Under the pieces are notes generated by a model that saw only the letters and a program-made list of their open reading frames with translations, was not told the DNA's origin and made no database searches. Positions 1 to 8,156 of a stretch of DNA of 64,000 bases are shown one piece after another. The translations under genes were made by a program, and so were the position numbers. Origin of the DNA: Cryobacterium tagatosivorans (GTDB taxonomy: Bacteria > Actinomycetota > Actinomycetes > Actinomycetales > Microbacteriaceae); NCBI RefSeq assembly GCF_004402215.1, contig NZ_SOEZ01000057.1, positions 61,422 through 125,421 of the forward strand, given 5' to 3'. Position 1 is the first letter of the stretch; each line of letters opens with the position of its first letter.

Positions 1-1
1 C

Positions 2-2029
2 GCCGAGGACCGCTACTCCGCCCGCGACGCCCTCGAACTGATCGAGGTCGACTACGACGTGCTGCCGGCCGTCGTGGATGCCCGCAAGGCGCTCGACCCC
101 GGCGCCCCGGTCATCCGCGACGAGATCGAGGGCCGGACCGACAACCACATCTTCGACTGGGAGGCGGGCGACAAGGCAGAGACCGACGCGGTGTTCGCCT
201 CGGCCGACGTCGTCGTCTCGCAGGAGATGGTCTACCCGCGCTCGCACCCGGCGCCGATGGAGACCTGCGGCGCAGTCGCGGACTACGAGCCGATCGACGG
301 CACGCTGACGCTCTACGAGACGTCGCAGGCCCCGCACGCCCACCGCACCCTGTTCGCGATCGTCGCCGGCATCCCCGAGCACAAGATCCGCATCGTCTCC
401 CCCGATATCGGCGGGGGGTTCGGCAACAAGGTCGGGATCTACCCGGGCTATATCCTCGCGGTCGTCGGCTCGATCGTCACCGGCAAGCCGGTGAAATGGA
501 TGGAGGACCGCTCCGAGAACCTCATGTCGACCTCGTTCGCCCGCGACTACATCATGCAGGGAGAGATCGCCGCCACGAAGGAAGGCAAGATCCTCGCGGT
601 GCGCACCACCGTGCTCGCCGACCACGGTGCGTTCAACGCGACGGCGCAGCCGACGAAGTACCCGGCGGGCTTCTTCCACATCTTCACCGGCAGCTACGAC
701 CTCCAGGCCGCGCACTGCAAGGTGACCGGCGTCTACACGAACAAGGCCCCCGGCGGCGTCGCCTACGCCTGTTCCTTCCGGGTCACCGAAGCGGTCTACC
801 TGGTCGAACGGATGGTCGACATCCTCGCCAGGAAACTGGAGATGGACCCCGCCGAACTCCGGCTGAAGAACCTGATCAAGCCGGAGCAATTCCCGTACAA
901 GAACAAGACCGGCTGGGAGTACGACTCCGGCGACTACGCGACGGCGCTCCGCAAATCGATGGAGATGGCCGGTTACGACGAGCTCCGGCGCGAGCAGAAG
1001 GAGAAGCGCGCGCGAGGCGAACTGATGGGCATCGGCATCTCGTTCTTCACCGAAACCGTCGGAGCCGGACCGCGCAAGCACATGGACATCGTCGGCCTCG
1101 GCATGAACGACGGCGCCGAGCTGCGGGTGCACCCCACGGGCAAGGCCGTCGTGCGGATCTCCGTGCAGAGCCAGGGCCAGGGCCATGAGACGACGTTCGC
1201 CCAGATCGTGGCGGAGGAAATCGGTATCCCGCCGGAAGACATCGACGTCGTGCACGGCGACACCGACCAGACGCCGTTCGGCCTCGGCACGTACGGCAGC
1301 CGGTCCACGCCGGTCAGCGGCGCCGCCGTCGCCCTCGTCGCCCGCAAGGTCAGGGAGAAGGCGAAGTTCATCGCCGCCGCCATGCTCGAGACCCGGCCGG
1401 AGGACCTCGAATGGGAGAAGGGCCGCTGGTTCGTCAAGGGTGACCCGAGCGTCGGGAAGACCATGGCCGAAATCGCCATGGGCGCCCACGGCACCGTCGC
1501 CCTGCCGGAGGGCATCGAGGGCAACCTCGACGCCGAGGTCACCTACGACCCGCCCAACCTGACCTTCCCCTTCGGCGCGTACATCTGCGTCGTCGACGTC
1601 GACCCGGGCACCGGCCACGTCAAGGTGCGGCGCTTCATCGCCGTCGACGACTGCGGCACCCGGATCAACCCGATGATCATTGAAGGGCAGGTGCACGGCG
1701 GGCTCACCGACGGCGTGGGCATGGCGCTGATGCAGATCATCGAGTTCGACGCCGAGGGCAACAACCTCGGCGGGTCGTTCATGGACTACCTCATCCCCAC
1801 GGCCCTGGAAGTCCCGAACTGGGAGACCGGCTTCACCGTGACCCCATCGCCGCACCACCCGATCGGCGCGAAGGGCATCGGCGAGTCGGCCACCGTGGGC
1901 TCCCCGCCCGCGATCGTCAACGCGGTCGTGGACGCGCTCGCGCCGTTCGGGATCCAGCACATGGACATGCCGTGCACCCCGGCCCGCGTCTGGGCAGCCA
2001 TGCAGGGCCGTCCGCGGCCACCGATCTAG
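2..2029 (+). CDS. coxL: Aerobic carbon monoxide dehydrogenase large subunit, form I (5' end outside window)
   Basis: This is the molybdenum-copper subunit that oxidises CO to CO2 at a bis-MCD cofactor; electrons leave through the CoxS iron-sulfur and CoxM FAD subunits. The frame is open from base 2, so the gene starts to the left. About 675 C-terminal residues of an expected ~800 are present. The decisive feature is AYACSFR at bases 761-781, the form I CoxL active-site loop whose Cys binds Cu. A glycine-rich cofactor loop (IGGGFGNKVG) lies near bases 407-436, and a GIGES motif with the conserved active-site Glu lies near 1876-1890. The stop is one base before the next start, and every downstream gene is a CODH accessory gene. 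Form II (AYRGAGR) enzymes lack this loop. Confidence 0.95.
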   Translation, partial: AEDRYSARDALELIEVDYDVLPAVVDARKALDPGAPVIRDEIEGRTDNHIFDWEAGDKAETDAVFASADVVVSQEMVYPRSHPAPMETCGAVADYEPIDGTLTLYETSQAPHAHRTLFAIVAGIPEHKIRIVSPDIGGGFGNKVGIYPGYILAVVGSIVTGKPVKWMEDRSENLMSTSFARDYIMQGEIAATKEGKILAVRTTVLADHGAFNATAQPTKYPAGFFHIFTGSYDLQAAHCKVTGVYTNKAPGGVAYACSFRVTEAVYLVERMVDILARKLEMDPAELRLKNLIKPEQFPYKNKTGWEYDSGDYATALRKSMEMAGYDELRREQKEKRARGELMGIGISFFTETVGAGPRKHMDIVGLGMNDGAELRVHPTGKAVVRISVQSQGQGHETTFAQIVAEEIGIPPEDIDVVHGDTDQTPFGLGTYGSRSTPVSGAAVALVARKVREKAKFIAAAMLETRPEDLEWEKGRWFVKGDPSVGKTMAEIAMGAHGTVALPEGIEGNLDAEVTYDPPNLTFPFGAYICVVDVDPGTGHVKVRRFIAVDDCGTRINPMIIEGQVHGGLTDGVGMALMQIIEFDAEGNNLGGSFMDYLIPTALEVPNWETGFTVTPSPHHPIGAKGIGESATVGSPPAIVNAVVDALAPFGIQHMDMPCTPARVWAAMQGRPRPPI

Positions 2030-2030
2030 C

Positions 2031-2936
2031 ATGGCGGCGCTGGGGGCAACCCTCGCGGAGAAGGCGCAGGAACTCGCCGGACGCCGGGAACCGCACGTGC
2101 GGGCCACGGTGGTGCGAGCCCAGCATCCGACCAGCGCGCACGCCGGCGACACCGCCCTCATTCGCGCCAGCGGGGAGATCGACGGGTTCGTCGGCGGGAA
2201 CTGCGTGGAGGCGTCGGTGCGGGAGTACGGGCTGATGACACTGTCCACCCGGGAGCCGATCCTGCTGCGCGTCGTGCCGGGCGAGCCGTCGCGCGTGCGC
2301 GAGGAGGGTGCTGTCGAGGTCTCCAATCCGTGCCTGAGCGGCGGTGCGATCGAGATCTTCCTCGAGCCATGGATCCCGGCGCCGAGGGTGCTCGTGGTCG
2401 GGTCGACCCCGGTCGCGCAGGCTCTCGCCCGGCTGGGCGCCGGCGTCGGCCTGCAGATGGAACTCGCCGAGGGAGGCTCCGCGGAACCCCGTGCCGACGA
2501 CGCGGCCCTCATCGTCGCCTCGCACGGGCGGGACGAAGAACCCGCTCTGACGGCCGGCCTGCGTGCCGGCGTGCCGTACGTGGCGCTCGTCGCCAGCGCG
2601 AAACGCGGCGCCGCCGTGGTCGCCTCCCTCGACGTCGACGAGGAACAGCGCTCGAGGGTGCACAGCCCGGCCGGGCTGGAGCTGGGTGCCCGCACCCCCG
2701 GCGAGATCGCGCTGTCCATTCTCGCGGAGTTGATTTCCGAACGCTCCCGGGTACGGCCCGAAGTGACCGCGCCACCTGCGGTCGCGTCGGCGATCGACCC
2801 GGTTTGCGGCATGACCGTTGCCGCGGTGGAGGCGAGCCTGCACGCCGAGTACGCCGGAGCCACGATCTACTTCTGCTCGGAGGGCTGCCGCAGGGCCTTC
2901 CTGGCCGATCCGGAGCGGTATGCCGTCGCGTCCTGA
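2031..2936 (+). CDS. XdhC/CoxI-family maturation protein fused to a C-terminal YHS domain
   Basis: XdhC-family proteins bind molybdenum cofactor and assist its sulfuration and insertion into enzymes of the xanthine oxidase/CODH family. Residues 1-80 form the XdhC N-terminal domain, with the GFVGGNCVEA loop at 52-61. Residues 118-235 look like the XdhC Rossmann domain (RVLVVGSTPVAQAL, then HSPAGLELGARTPGEIA). Residues 254-300 are an added YHS domain with DPVCGM at 256-261 and FCSEGC at 281-286. YHS domains are metal-site modules often found with copper or heavy-metal proteins. The gene starts one base after coxL and its 3' end overlaps the next gene by 17 nt, so it is in the cox operon. A role in supplying copper is my inference. 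Confidence 0.88.
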   Translation: MAALGATLAEKAQELAGRREPHVRATVVRAQHPTSAHAGDTALIRASGEIDGFVGGNCVEASVREYGLMTLSTREPILLRVVPGEPSRVREEGAVEVSNPCLSGGAIEIFLEPWIPAPRVLVVGSTPVAQALARLGAGVGLQMELAEGGSAEPRADDAALIVASHGRDEEPALTAGLRAGVPYVALVASAKRGAAVVASLDVDEEQRSRVHSPAGLELGARTPGEIALSILAELISERSRVRPEVTAPPAVASAIDPVCGMTVAAVEASLHAEYAGATIYFCSEGCRRAFLADPERYAVAS

Positions 2937-3528
2937 CTCCCGGACGGCCGGACTCGTCCTGGCCGCCGGCGCCTCCGTCCGGCTCGGACGACCCAAGCAG
3001 CTCCTCCCCTACCGTGGCGGGGTCGTCCTGGACGCCGTCCTGGCCACCGCCAGGGCGAGCGGCTTCGACCAGATCGTGCTGGCTCTCGGCGGCGCGGGTG
3101 ACGCCGTCCGGGACACCGTCGACACCGCGGGCTGCGATGTGGTCGACAACCCCGACTACGACGCCGGATGCTCCTCCTCGATCGCCGCCGCGATCCCTGC
3201 ATTGCACCCGCAGACCGACGTTCTCGTGCTGCTGCTCGGGGACCAGCCGGGGGTGAGCCCGGAGAGCGTGCGAGGCCTGCTGGACGCACGAGGGGACTCG
3301 CCCATCGCGGTCTGCCGCTACGACAACGGCATCGGCCATCCGTTCGCCTTCGACCGCACCATCCTGCCGGACCTGGCCGCCCTGCACGGCGACAAGGGGC
3401 TCTGGAGACTCCTCGACCGGCGCGCGGCCGAGGTCACCGAGGTCCGGGTGAGCGGGCCGATTCCGCTGGACATCGATACCGAGGCCGACTACGAGCGTGC
3501 CCTCGCCCAGGTAGGGGACCTCGGATGA
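2920..3528 (+). CDS. MobA/MocA-like molybdenum cofactor nucleotidyltransferase
   Basis: This is a member of the NTP-transferase family that attaches a nucleotide, probably CMP, to molybdopterin. CODH uses molybdopterin cytosine dinucleotide, so a cytidylyltransferase is expected here. The ATG at 2920 begins a 202-residue protein whose nucleotide-binding signature LAAGASVRLGRPKQLL comes immediately after the start. Further marks are DNPDYDAGCSSSI and LLLGDQPGVSP, the metal-binding Asp region. It overlaps the XdhC-YHS gene by 17 nt and ends in a 4-nt ATGA overlap with coxD, implying translational coupling. An upstream in-frame ATG at 2818 would put this gene deep inside the preceding one and is not needed by the family. 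Confidence 0.87.
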   Translation: MPSRPDSRTAGLVLAAGASVRLGRPKQLLPYRGGVVLDAVLATARASGFDQIVLALGGAGDAVRDTVDTAGCDVVDNPDYDAGCSSSIAAAIPALHPQTDVLVLLLGDQPGVSPESVRGLLDARGDSPIAVCRYDNGIGHPFAFDRTILPDLAALHGDKGLWRLLDRRAAEVTEVRVSGPIPLDIDTEADYERALAQVGDLG

Positions 3529-4448
3529 GCCGCCCGGCGCGCGCGGGCGCGGAGGAGGAGATGCGCCGGCTCGTCCCCGACGTCGCGACCCTGCTGGACG
3601 CCCTGAACACCGAGGACTACCTGGCCGACGTCGGCCTCGCGACGGCGCTCTTCCTCGCGGTGCGGCTGCCGCAGCCGATCCTTCTCGAGGGCGAACCGGG
3701 CGTGGGCAAGACCGAGGCGGCCAAGGCCCTGGCTCGCGTGCTCGACACTCCCCTGTACCGCCTGCAGTGCTACGAGGGCATCGACGCGGGAGAAGCGCTC
3801 TACGAATGGAACTATCCCCGCCAGCTGCTCGGGATCCGGCTCGCCGAGGCGCGGAAGGTCGACATCGACGAGACCGACCTGTTCGGGCCCACCTACCTGC
3901 TCCGCCGCCCGCTCCTGCAGGCGATCGAGCACGCCGGACCTCGCCCCGCCGTGCTGCTGCTCGATGAGATCGACCGCGCCGACGCGGAATTCGAGGCGTT
4001 CACCTTCGAGCTGCTGGCGGAGGCCGCGGTCACGATCCCCGAACTCGGCACGGTCCAGGCGAGCCATCCGCCGATCGTCATCCTCACTTCCAATCGCACC
4101 AGGGACCTGCACGACGCCCTCACCCGCCGCTGCCTGTACCACTGGATCGACTATCCGAGTCCCGAGCGCATCGCCGAGATCGTGCGTCGCCGGGTGCCGA
4201 GCAGCGCGGAGCGCATCGCGATTGAAGCAGCGTCGGCCATCACCCGGCTGCGCACCCTGGACATGGTCAAACCCCCCGGCATTGCCGAGGCCATCGACTG
4301 GGTGTCGGCGCTCACCGTGCTCGGAGTGGACCGGCTCGACGCGGCCACCGTCGACCGCACGTGGGGATCGGTCCTCAAGAACCGCGACGACCTCGACCTT
4401 GCCGGCACCCGCGGGGCCGCCTGGGTGGCCGGAGGCGGCAATGGCTGA
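3525..4448 (+). CDS. coxD: CoxD, MoxR-family AAA+ ATPase for CO dehydrogenase maturation
   Basis: CoxD is a chaperone-like AAA+ ATPase. In Oligotropha it is needed to assemble the CuSMoO2 centre of CODH, working with a VWA partner. The 307-residue protein shows Walker A GEPGVGKT at 56-63, Walker B LLLDEID at 144-150 and a sensor-1 region ILTSNRTRDL, which is the standard MoxR layout. The start is the ATG in the ATGA overlap with the nucleotidyltransferase. The stop overlaps coxE by 8 nt. The coxD-coxE-coxG order is the classic form I arrangement. MoxR proteins also serve other cofactor systems, but the neighbours fix the role here. Confidence 0.93.
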   Translation: MSRPARAGAEEEMRRLVPDVATLLDALNTEDYLADVGLATALFLAVRLPQPILLEGEPGVGKTEAAKALARVLDTPLYRLQCYEGIDAGEALYEWNYPRQLLGIRLAEARKVDIDETDLFGPTYLLRRPLLQAIEHAGPRPAVLLLDEIDRADAEFEAFTFELLAEAAVTIPELGTVQASHPPIVILTSNRTRDLHDALTRRCLYHWIDYPSPERIAEIVRRRVPSSAERIAIEAASAITRLRTLDMVKPPGIAEAIDWVSALTVLGVDRLDAATVDRTWGSVLKNRDDLDLAGTRGAAWVAGGGNG

Positions 4449-5706
4449 GCGCGGGCGTTCCATCACCCAGACGAGCGTGGAGGCGGCCGCCCTGGCGGTC
4501 GGATTCATGACGGCTCTCCGCCGGGCGGGCCTGCCCACCTCCCCCGACCGCGCCGCACGGTTCGCCGAGGCGCTCGCCCTGGTGCCACCGGATGCCCGCG
4601 AGCGGCTCTATTGGACGAGCCGGGTCGTGCTCGTCTCCTCGAGTGAGCAGCTGCCCGTGTTCGACGCGGTCTTCGACGCCGTGTTCGGCGGCTTCCTCGA
4701 CCCGGCCGACAGCCGCGGTGACCTGAACGCTCCTCCGGCGATCGGCGCCGAGCCGCGAGCCCGCCCGGCGGCACCCGACAACCGGCCGACCGACGCTGAG
4801 GAATCGGAAGAGGCCCCGCGTCCGCCCGCCGCGCTTCCAGGGCGGGACGGAGCGGACGACCGGGCGGGGCCGGAGCGGGAGGCGACGCTCCTGGTCGCCT
4901 CGGCAGAGGAACGGCTCCATGAGATGTCCTTCGCCGAACTCTCCGGCGACGAGATCGCCCAGATCCGGCACCTCGTGCGGCGGATCGTGCTGTCCACCCC
5001 GGAGCGGCAGAGTCGCCGGACCAGGCGGTCCCAGCAGGCCACCGAGCGCCTCGACCTCCGTCGCACCGTCCGGGCGGCCGAACGAAGCGGAGGCGACTCC
5101 ATCCGGCTGGTCTACTCACGCCGCCGCCCACGGGCACGCCGCCTGGTCCTCCTGTGCGACGTCTCCGGATCGATGGAACCCTACACGAGGGTCTTCCTGT
5201 CGCTGCTCCAGGGCTCGGTCGCCGGCGCCCAGGCCGAGGCATTCGTCTTCTCGACCCGGCTGACCCGGCTCACCCGCCAGCTGGCCTCCCGCGACGCGGA
5301 CGAGGCGCTGGCGCGGGCCGCCGAGAGCGCCTCGGACTGGGCGGGCGGGACCCGCCTGGCGGAGAGCATCCGGCGGTTCATCGACGAGCACGGGCGCCGG
5401 GGCCTCGCCCGGGGCGCGGTCGTCGTCATCATCTCCGACGGCTGGGCGCAGGATGCCCCGGAGCAGGTCGGCGCCCAGATGGCGCGGCTCAGCCGGCTCG
5501 CCCACCGGATCGTCTGGGTCAACCCGCGCAAGGTGGCCGCCGGCTACCGGCCGCTGGTCGGCGGCATGGCCGCAGCGATGCCCTACATCGACTCGTTCGT
5601 CAGCGGGCACAGCTACGCGGCGCTCGCCGAGGTGGCGGCGGCGATCCGGGACGACCGGCGGGCACCGCAGGGCAAACCGCACCACACGACCAGCGACACC
5701 ACCTGA
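4441..5706 (+). CDS. coxE: CoxE, VWA-domain protein partner of the CoxD ATPase
   Basis: CoxE is the von Willebrand factor A protein that acts with CoxD in building the Cu-Mo active site. The 421-residue protein has a helical N-terminal region, an acidic and proline-rich linker around residues 100-150, and a C-terminal VWA domain from about residue 233. The metal-ion-dependent adhesion site is intact: DVSGSM near 240, the Thr of GGTRLAESI, and VVIISDGWAQD. The ATG at 4441 overlaps the end of coxD by 8 nt. A longer open frame exists upstream, but it is a shadow of coxD. Known accessory function comes from family knowledge and the location from operon position. Confidence 0.92.
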   Translation: MAERGRSITQTSVEAAALAVGFMTALRRAGLPTSPDRAARFAEALALVPPDARERLYWTSRVVLVSSSEQLPVFDAVFDAVFGGFLDPADSRGDLNAPPAIGAEPRARPAAPDNRPTDAEESEEAPRPPAALPGRDGADDRAGPEREATLLVASAEERLHEMSFAELSGDEIAQIRHLVRRIVLSTPERQSRRTRRSQQATERLDLRRTVRAAERSGGDSIRLVYSRRRPRARRLVLLCDVSGSMEPYTRVFLSLLQGSVAGAQAEAFVFSTRLTRLTRQLASRDADEALARAAESASDWAGGTRLAESIRRFIDEHGRRGLARGAVVVIISDGWAQDAPEQVGAQMARLSRLAHRIVWVNPRKVAAGYRPLVGGMAAAMPYIDSFVSGHSYAALAEVAAAIRDDRRAPQGKPHHTTSDTT

Positions 5707-5724
5707 CAAGAAGAGGACATCATC

Positions 5725-6414
5725 ATGGAACTTGAGAGCACTTTCTCCGTCGTCGCACCGATCGACCAGGTGTGGGCGACCATCATGGACTTCGAACGGG
5801 TCGCCGGCTGCGTGCCGGGGGCGCAGATCCTGAACAAGCTCTCCGAAGACGCGTACCAGGTCGGCATGAAGGTGAAGCTGGGCCCGGTGTCCATGCAGTA
5901 CAAGGGCCTGCTGAACGTGGTCGAGCGCGACGTCGCCGCCCACCGGGCGGTGTTCGAGGGCAAGGCGCAGGAGGCCCGCGGCCAGGGCACGGCCCAGGGA
6001 ACCGGGAGTCTCGTCCTCGTCCAGGACGGGGACACCACGCGCGGCACGGTGCGCGCCGACGTGGCCCTGTCCGGCAAGGTCGCCGCGATGGGCAAGGGCG
6101 TCATCGGCAGCGTCACCGACCAGATGATGGCCCTGTTCGCCGAAAACCTGCAGGCCATGGTCGGGGCGCCCGCCGCGGAGGCAGCCGCCGCGGGAACTTC
6201 CGCCCCGGCGACGGAAGCGGGCCGGGCCGGCGGCGGCACGGGCCGTGCCACGCCCGCCCCGGCCGCGGACACGAGCCTGGACGCCTTCGCCTTCGCCAAA
6301 GGCATGATCACCGACCAGCTCAGCAGCCCGCCCAAGCTCCTCGGCCTGCTCGCCGCGGTGGCTTTCATCGCCTACCGCATCGGCCGACGCGCCTCCCGGA
6401 AGAACGGGCGATGA
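5725..6414 (+). CDS. coxG: CoxG, SRPBCC-fold membrane anchor of CO dehydrogenase
   Basis: CoxG recruits CODH to the cytoplasmic membrane and, in mycobacteria, is reported to pass electrons to menaquinone. Residues 1-150 are a SRPBCC (START-like) domain beginning MELESTFSVVAPIDQVW, with DFERVAGCVPGAQ. Residues 150-195 are an Ala/Pro/Gly-rich linker. A single hydrophobic helix, roughly LLGLLAAVAFIAYRI, close to the C-terminus is followed by RRASRK, which suits a membrane tail with a cytoplasmic end. A purine-rich ribosome site (AAGAAGAGGA) precedes the ATG. It sits 18 nt after coxE in the same operon. Confidence 0.92.
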   Translation: MELESTFSVVAPIDQVWATIMDFERVAGCVPGAQILNKLSEDAYQVGMKVKLGPVSMQYKGLLNVVERDVAAHRAVFEGKAQEARGQGTAQGTGSLVLVQDGDTTRGTVRADVALSGKVAAMGKGVIGSVTDQMMALFAENLQAMVGAPAAEAAAAGTSAPATEAGRAGGGTGRATPAPAADTSLDAFAFAKGMITDQLSSPPKLLGLLAAVAFIAYRIGRRASRKNGR

Positions 6415-6438
6415 CGATGCGTGCCGGGACGCACTCGG

Positions 6439-7605
6439 ATGCGTGAGGTTCTCGGTCCCCTGATCACCGGGTGGCGGACGGGCGGAACCGCCGGCCTCGC
6501 CACGGTCGTGCGAACGTTCGAATCCGCGCCGCGGCCGGCGGGGGCGTCCATGCTGGTCACACCGGACGGCGAGGTCGTCGGCTCGGTCTCGGGCGGCTGC
6601 GTGGAGGGCGCGGTCTACGACCTCGCCAGCCAGGTCGTCGCGGACGGCAAACCCGTCCTGGTCCGGTACGGCATCAGCGACGACGATGCCTTCTCGGTCG
6701 GGCTGACCTGCGGCGGCATCCTGGACGTGTTCGTCGAACCCGTTTCGCAGAAGACCTTTGAAGAGCTCGACGCCGTTCGGGATGACATCGAGAACTCCCG
6801 GGCCGTCGGCGTCGCGACGATCATCGACCATCCGGAGCCCGGCTGGGCCGGACGGCACCTCGTGGTCCGGCCGCACGGCTTCGACGGCAGCGTCGGGTCT
6901 GAACGGGCCGACCGTGCGATCAGCGAGGACACCCAGGGGCTGCTGGCCGCCGGCCGGAACAGCGTACTGACCTACGGACCGGACGGCGAACGGCGCGGGG
7001 AGGGGATGCGAGTCTTCTTCAACAGCTTCGCGCCCCGGCCGCGGATGTTCGTCTTCGGCGCCATCGACTTCGCCGCGGCCCTCAGCCGGCTGGCCGCGTT
7101 CCTCGGCTACCGGGTCACCGTCTGCGACGCTCGCGCCGTGTTCGCGACCCCGGCCAGGTTTCCGGACGCCGACGAGGTGGTCGTCGCGTGGCCGCACCGG
7201 TACCTGGCCGAGCAGCTCGCCGCCGGTCTGGTGGACGAACGGGCGGTGATCTGCGTGCTCACCCACGATCCGAAATTCGACGTGCCGCTGCTCGAGGTGG
7301 CGCTGCGGGCACCGCGGGTCGCCTACATCGGTGCGATGGGGTCCCGGCGCACCCACGACGACCGCCTCAGGCGGCTGCGCGAGGCCGGTGTCGGCGAGCC
7401 CGAACTGGAGCGCCTGCACAGCCCGATCGGACTCGACCTGGGCTCACGCACCCCGGAGGAGACCGCCGTGTCCATTGCCGCCGAGATCATCGCCCTGCAC
7501 TGGGGCGGCAGCGGCGAGCCGCTCGGCCGGCTGGGCGACCGGATCCACCACGACGACCTGGCCGAACCGGCCTCGCGGGCCGGCGCGACGCCGGGCGGCG
7601 TCTGA
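6439..7605 (+). CDS. XdhC/CoxF-family molybdenum enzyme maturation protein
   Basis: This second XdhC-type protein in the cluster is full length at 388 residues. The N-terminal domain has TVVRTFESAPRPAGA and VSGGCVEGAVYDLA. The C-terminal Rossmann domain has MFVFGAIDFAAALSR and the terminal signature HSPIGLDLGSRTPEETAVSI. It resembles CoxF of Oligotropha and would handle Mo-cofactor sulfuration for CODH. I chose the ATG at 6439 (MREVLGPL) because family members begin with this stretch. An in-frame GTG at 6421 would add six residues. The gene ends the + strand cox operon, 41 nt before the end of the oppositely oriented sufU. Confidence 0.88.
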   Translation: MREVLGPLITGWRTGGTAGLATVVRTFESAPRPAGASMLVTPDGEVVGSVSGGCVEGAVYDLASQVVADGKPVLVRYGISDDDAFSVGLTCGGILDVFVEPVSQKTFEELDAVRDDIENSRAVGVATIIDHPEPGWAGRHLVVRPHGFDGSVGSERADRAISEDTQGLLAAGRNSVLTYGPDGERRGEGMRVFFNSFAPRPRMFVFGAIDFAAALSRLAAFLGYRVTVCDARAVFATPARFPDADEVVVAWPHRYLAEQLAAGLVDERAVICVLTHDPKFDVPLLEVALRAPRVAYIGAMGSRRTHDDRLRRLREAGVGEPELERLHSPIGLDLGSRTPEETAVSIAAEIIALHWGGSGEPLGRLGDRIHHDDLAEPASRAGATPGGV

Positions 7606-7646
7606 ACCGGCTCTGGCCGAAGTGGCGGTGGTCGAACCAGCGGGAT

Positions 7647-8156
7647 CTAGTGTGCCGCCGCGCGCGACAGCGCCTCTTCGAAGGCGACCCACGGCAGCAT
7701 CGCGCATTTGACCCTGGCCGGGTAGCGAGAGACCCCGGCGAAGGCCGCGGCATCCCCGAGCCGTTCCTCGTCGGGCTCGATGGTGCCTCGCGACCGCAGC
7801 ATGTCCCGGAACGCGCCGAGCAGGGCCGTGGCCTCACTCGCCGGGAGACCTCGGACGGTGTCGCTCAGCACGGAAGCGGATGCCATCGAAATGGAGCATC
7901 CCTCACCGCGCCAGGCGAGGTCCTCAATCCGGTCGGTCCCCGACGGGGCTTCGCCGGCGGAGGCCGCGCCGACGCTCACGCTCACGGTCACCTCGTCGCC
8001 GCAGGTCGTGTTGACCTGGTGGGACTGGGCGGTGCGAGTGCCGTCGGCCTCGCGCGCGACGAGGTCCGCCAGCGGCTCGACCGAAAAGCCATGCCGGGCC
8101 TTGGCATGGTCGAGGATGATCTGCTGGTAGAGCTGCTGCAGGTCGCTGGACGTCAT
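7647..8156 (-). CDS. sufU: SufU, zinc-dependent sulfurtransferase of the SUF system
   Basis: In Gram-positive bacteria SufU accepts sulfur from SufS and hands it to the SufBCD scaffold. The 169-residue protein carries the expected metal and sulfur ligands: Cys52 followed by Asp54 (TTCGDEV), Cys87 in GEGCSISMASAS, and Cys151 in RVKCAMLPW. The spacing between the first two cysteines is that of SufU rather than IscU. Its ATG overlaps the stop of sufS by 4 nt, so both are translated from one message. The rest of the SUF machinery is about 40 kb away at 48.3-52.4 kb. Confidence 0.94.
   Translation of the reverse strand: MTSSDLQQLYQQIILDHAKARHGFSVEPLADLVAREADGTRTAQSHQVNTTCGDEVTVSVSVGAASAGEAPSGTDRIEDLAWRGEGCSISMASASVLSDTVRGLPASEATALLGAFRDMLRSRGTIEPDEERLGDAAAFAGVSRYPARVKCAMLPWVAFEEALSRAAAH

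Noticed and set aside
5116..7419. 767-codon minus-strand open frame opposite coxE, coxG and the XdhC gene
   Set aside because: It is antisense to three clear genes and reads as Arg/Gly/Asp/His-rich composition without any domain. Long antisense frames are expected at this GC content.
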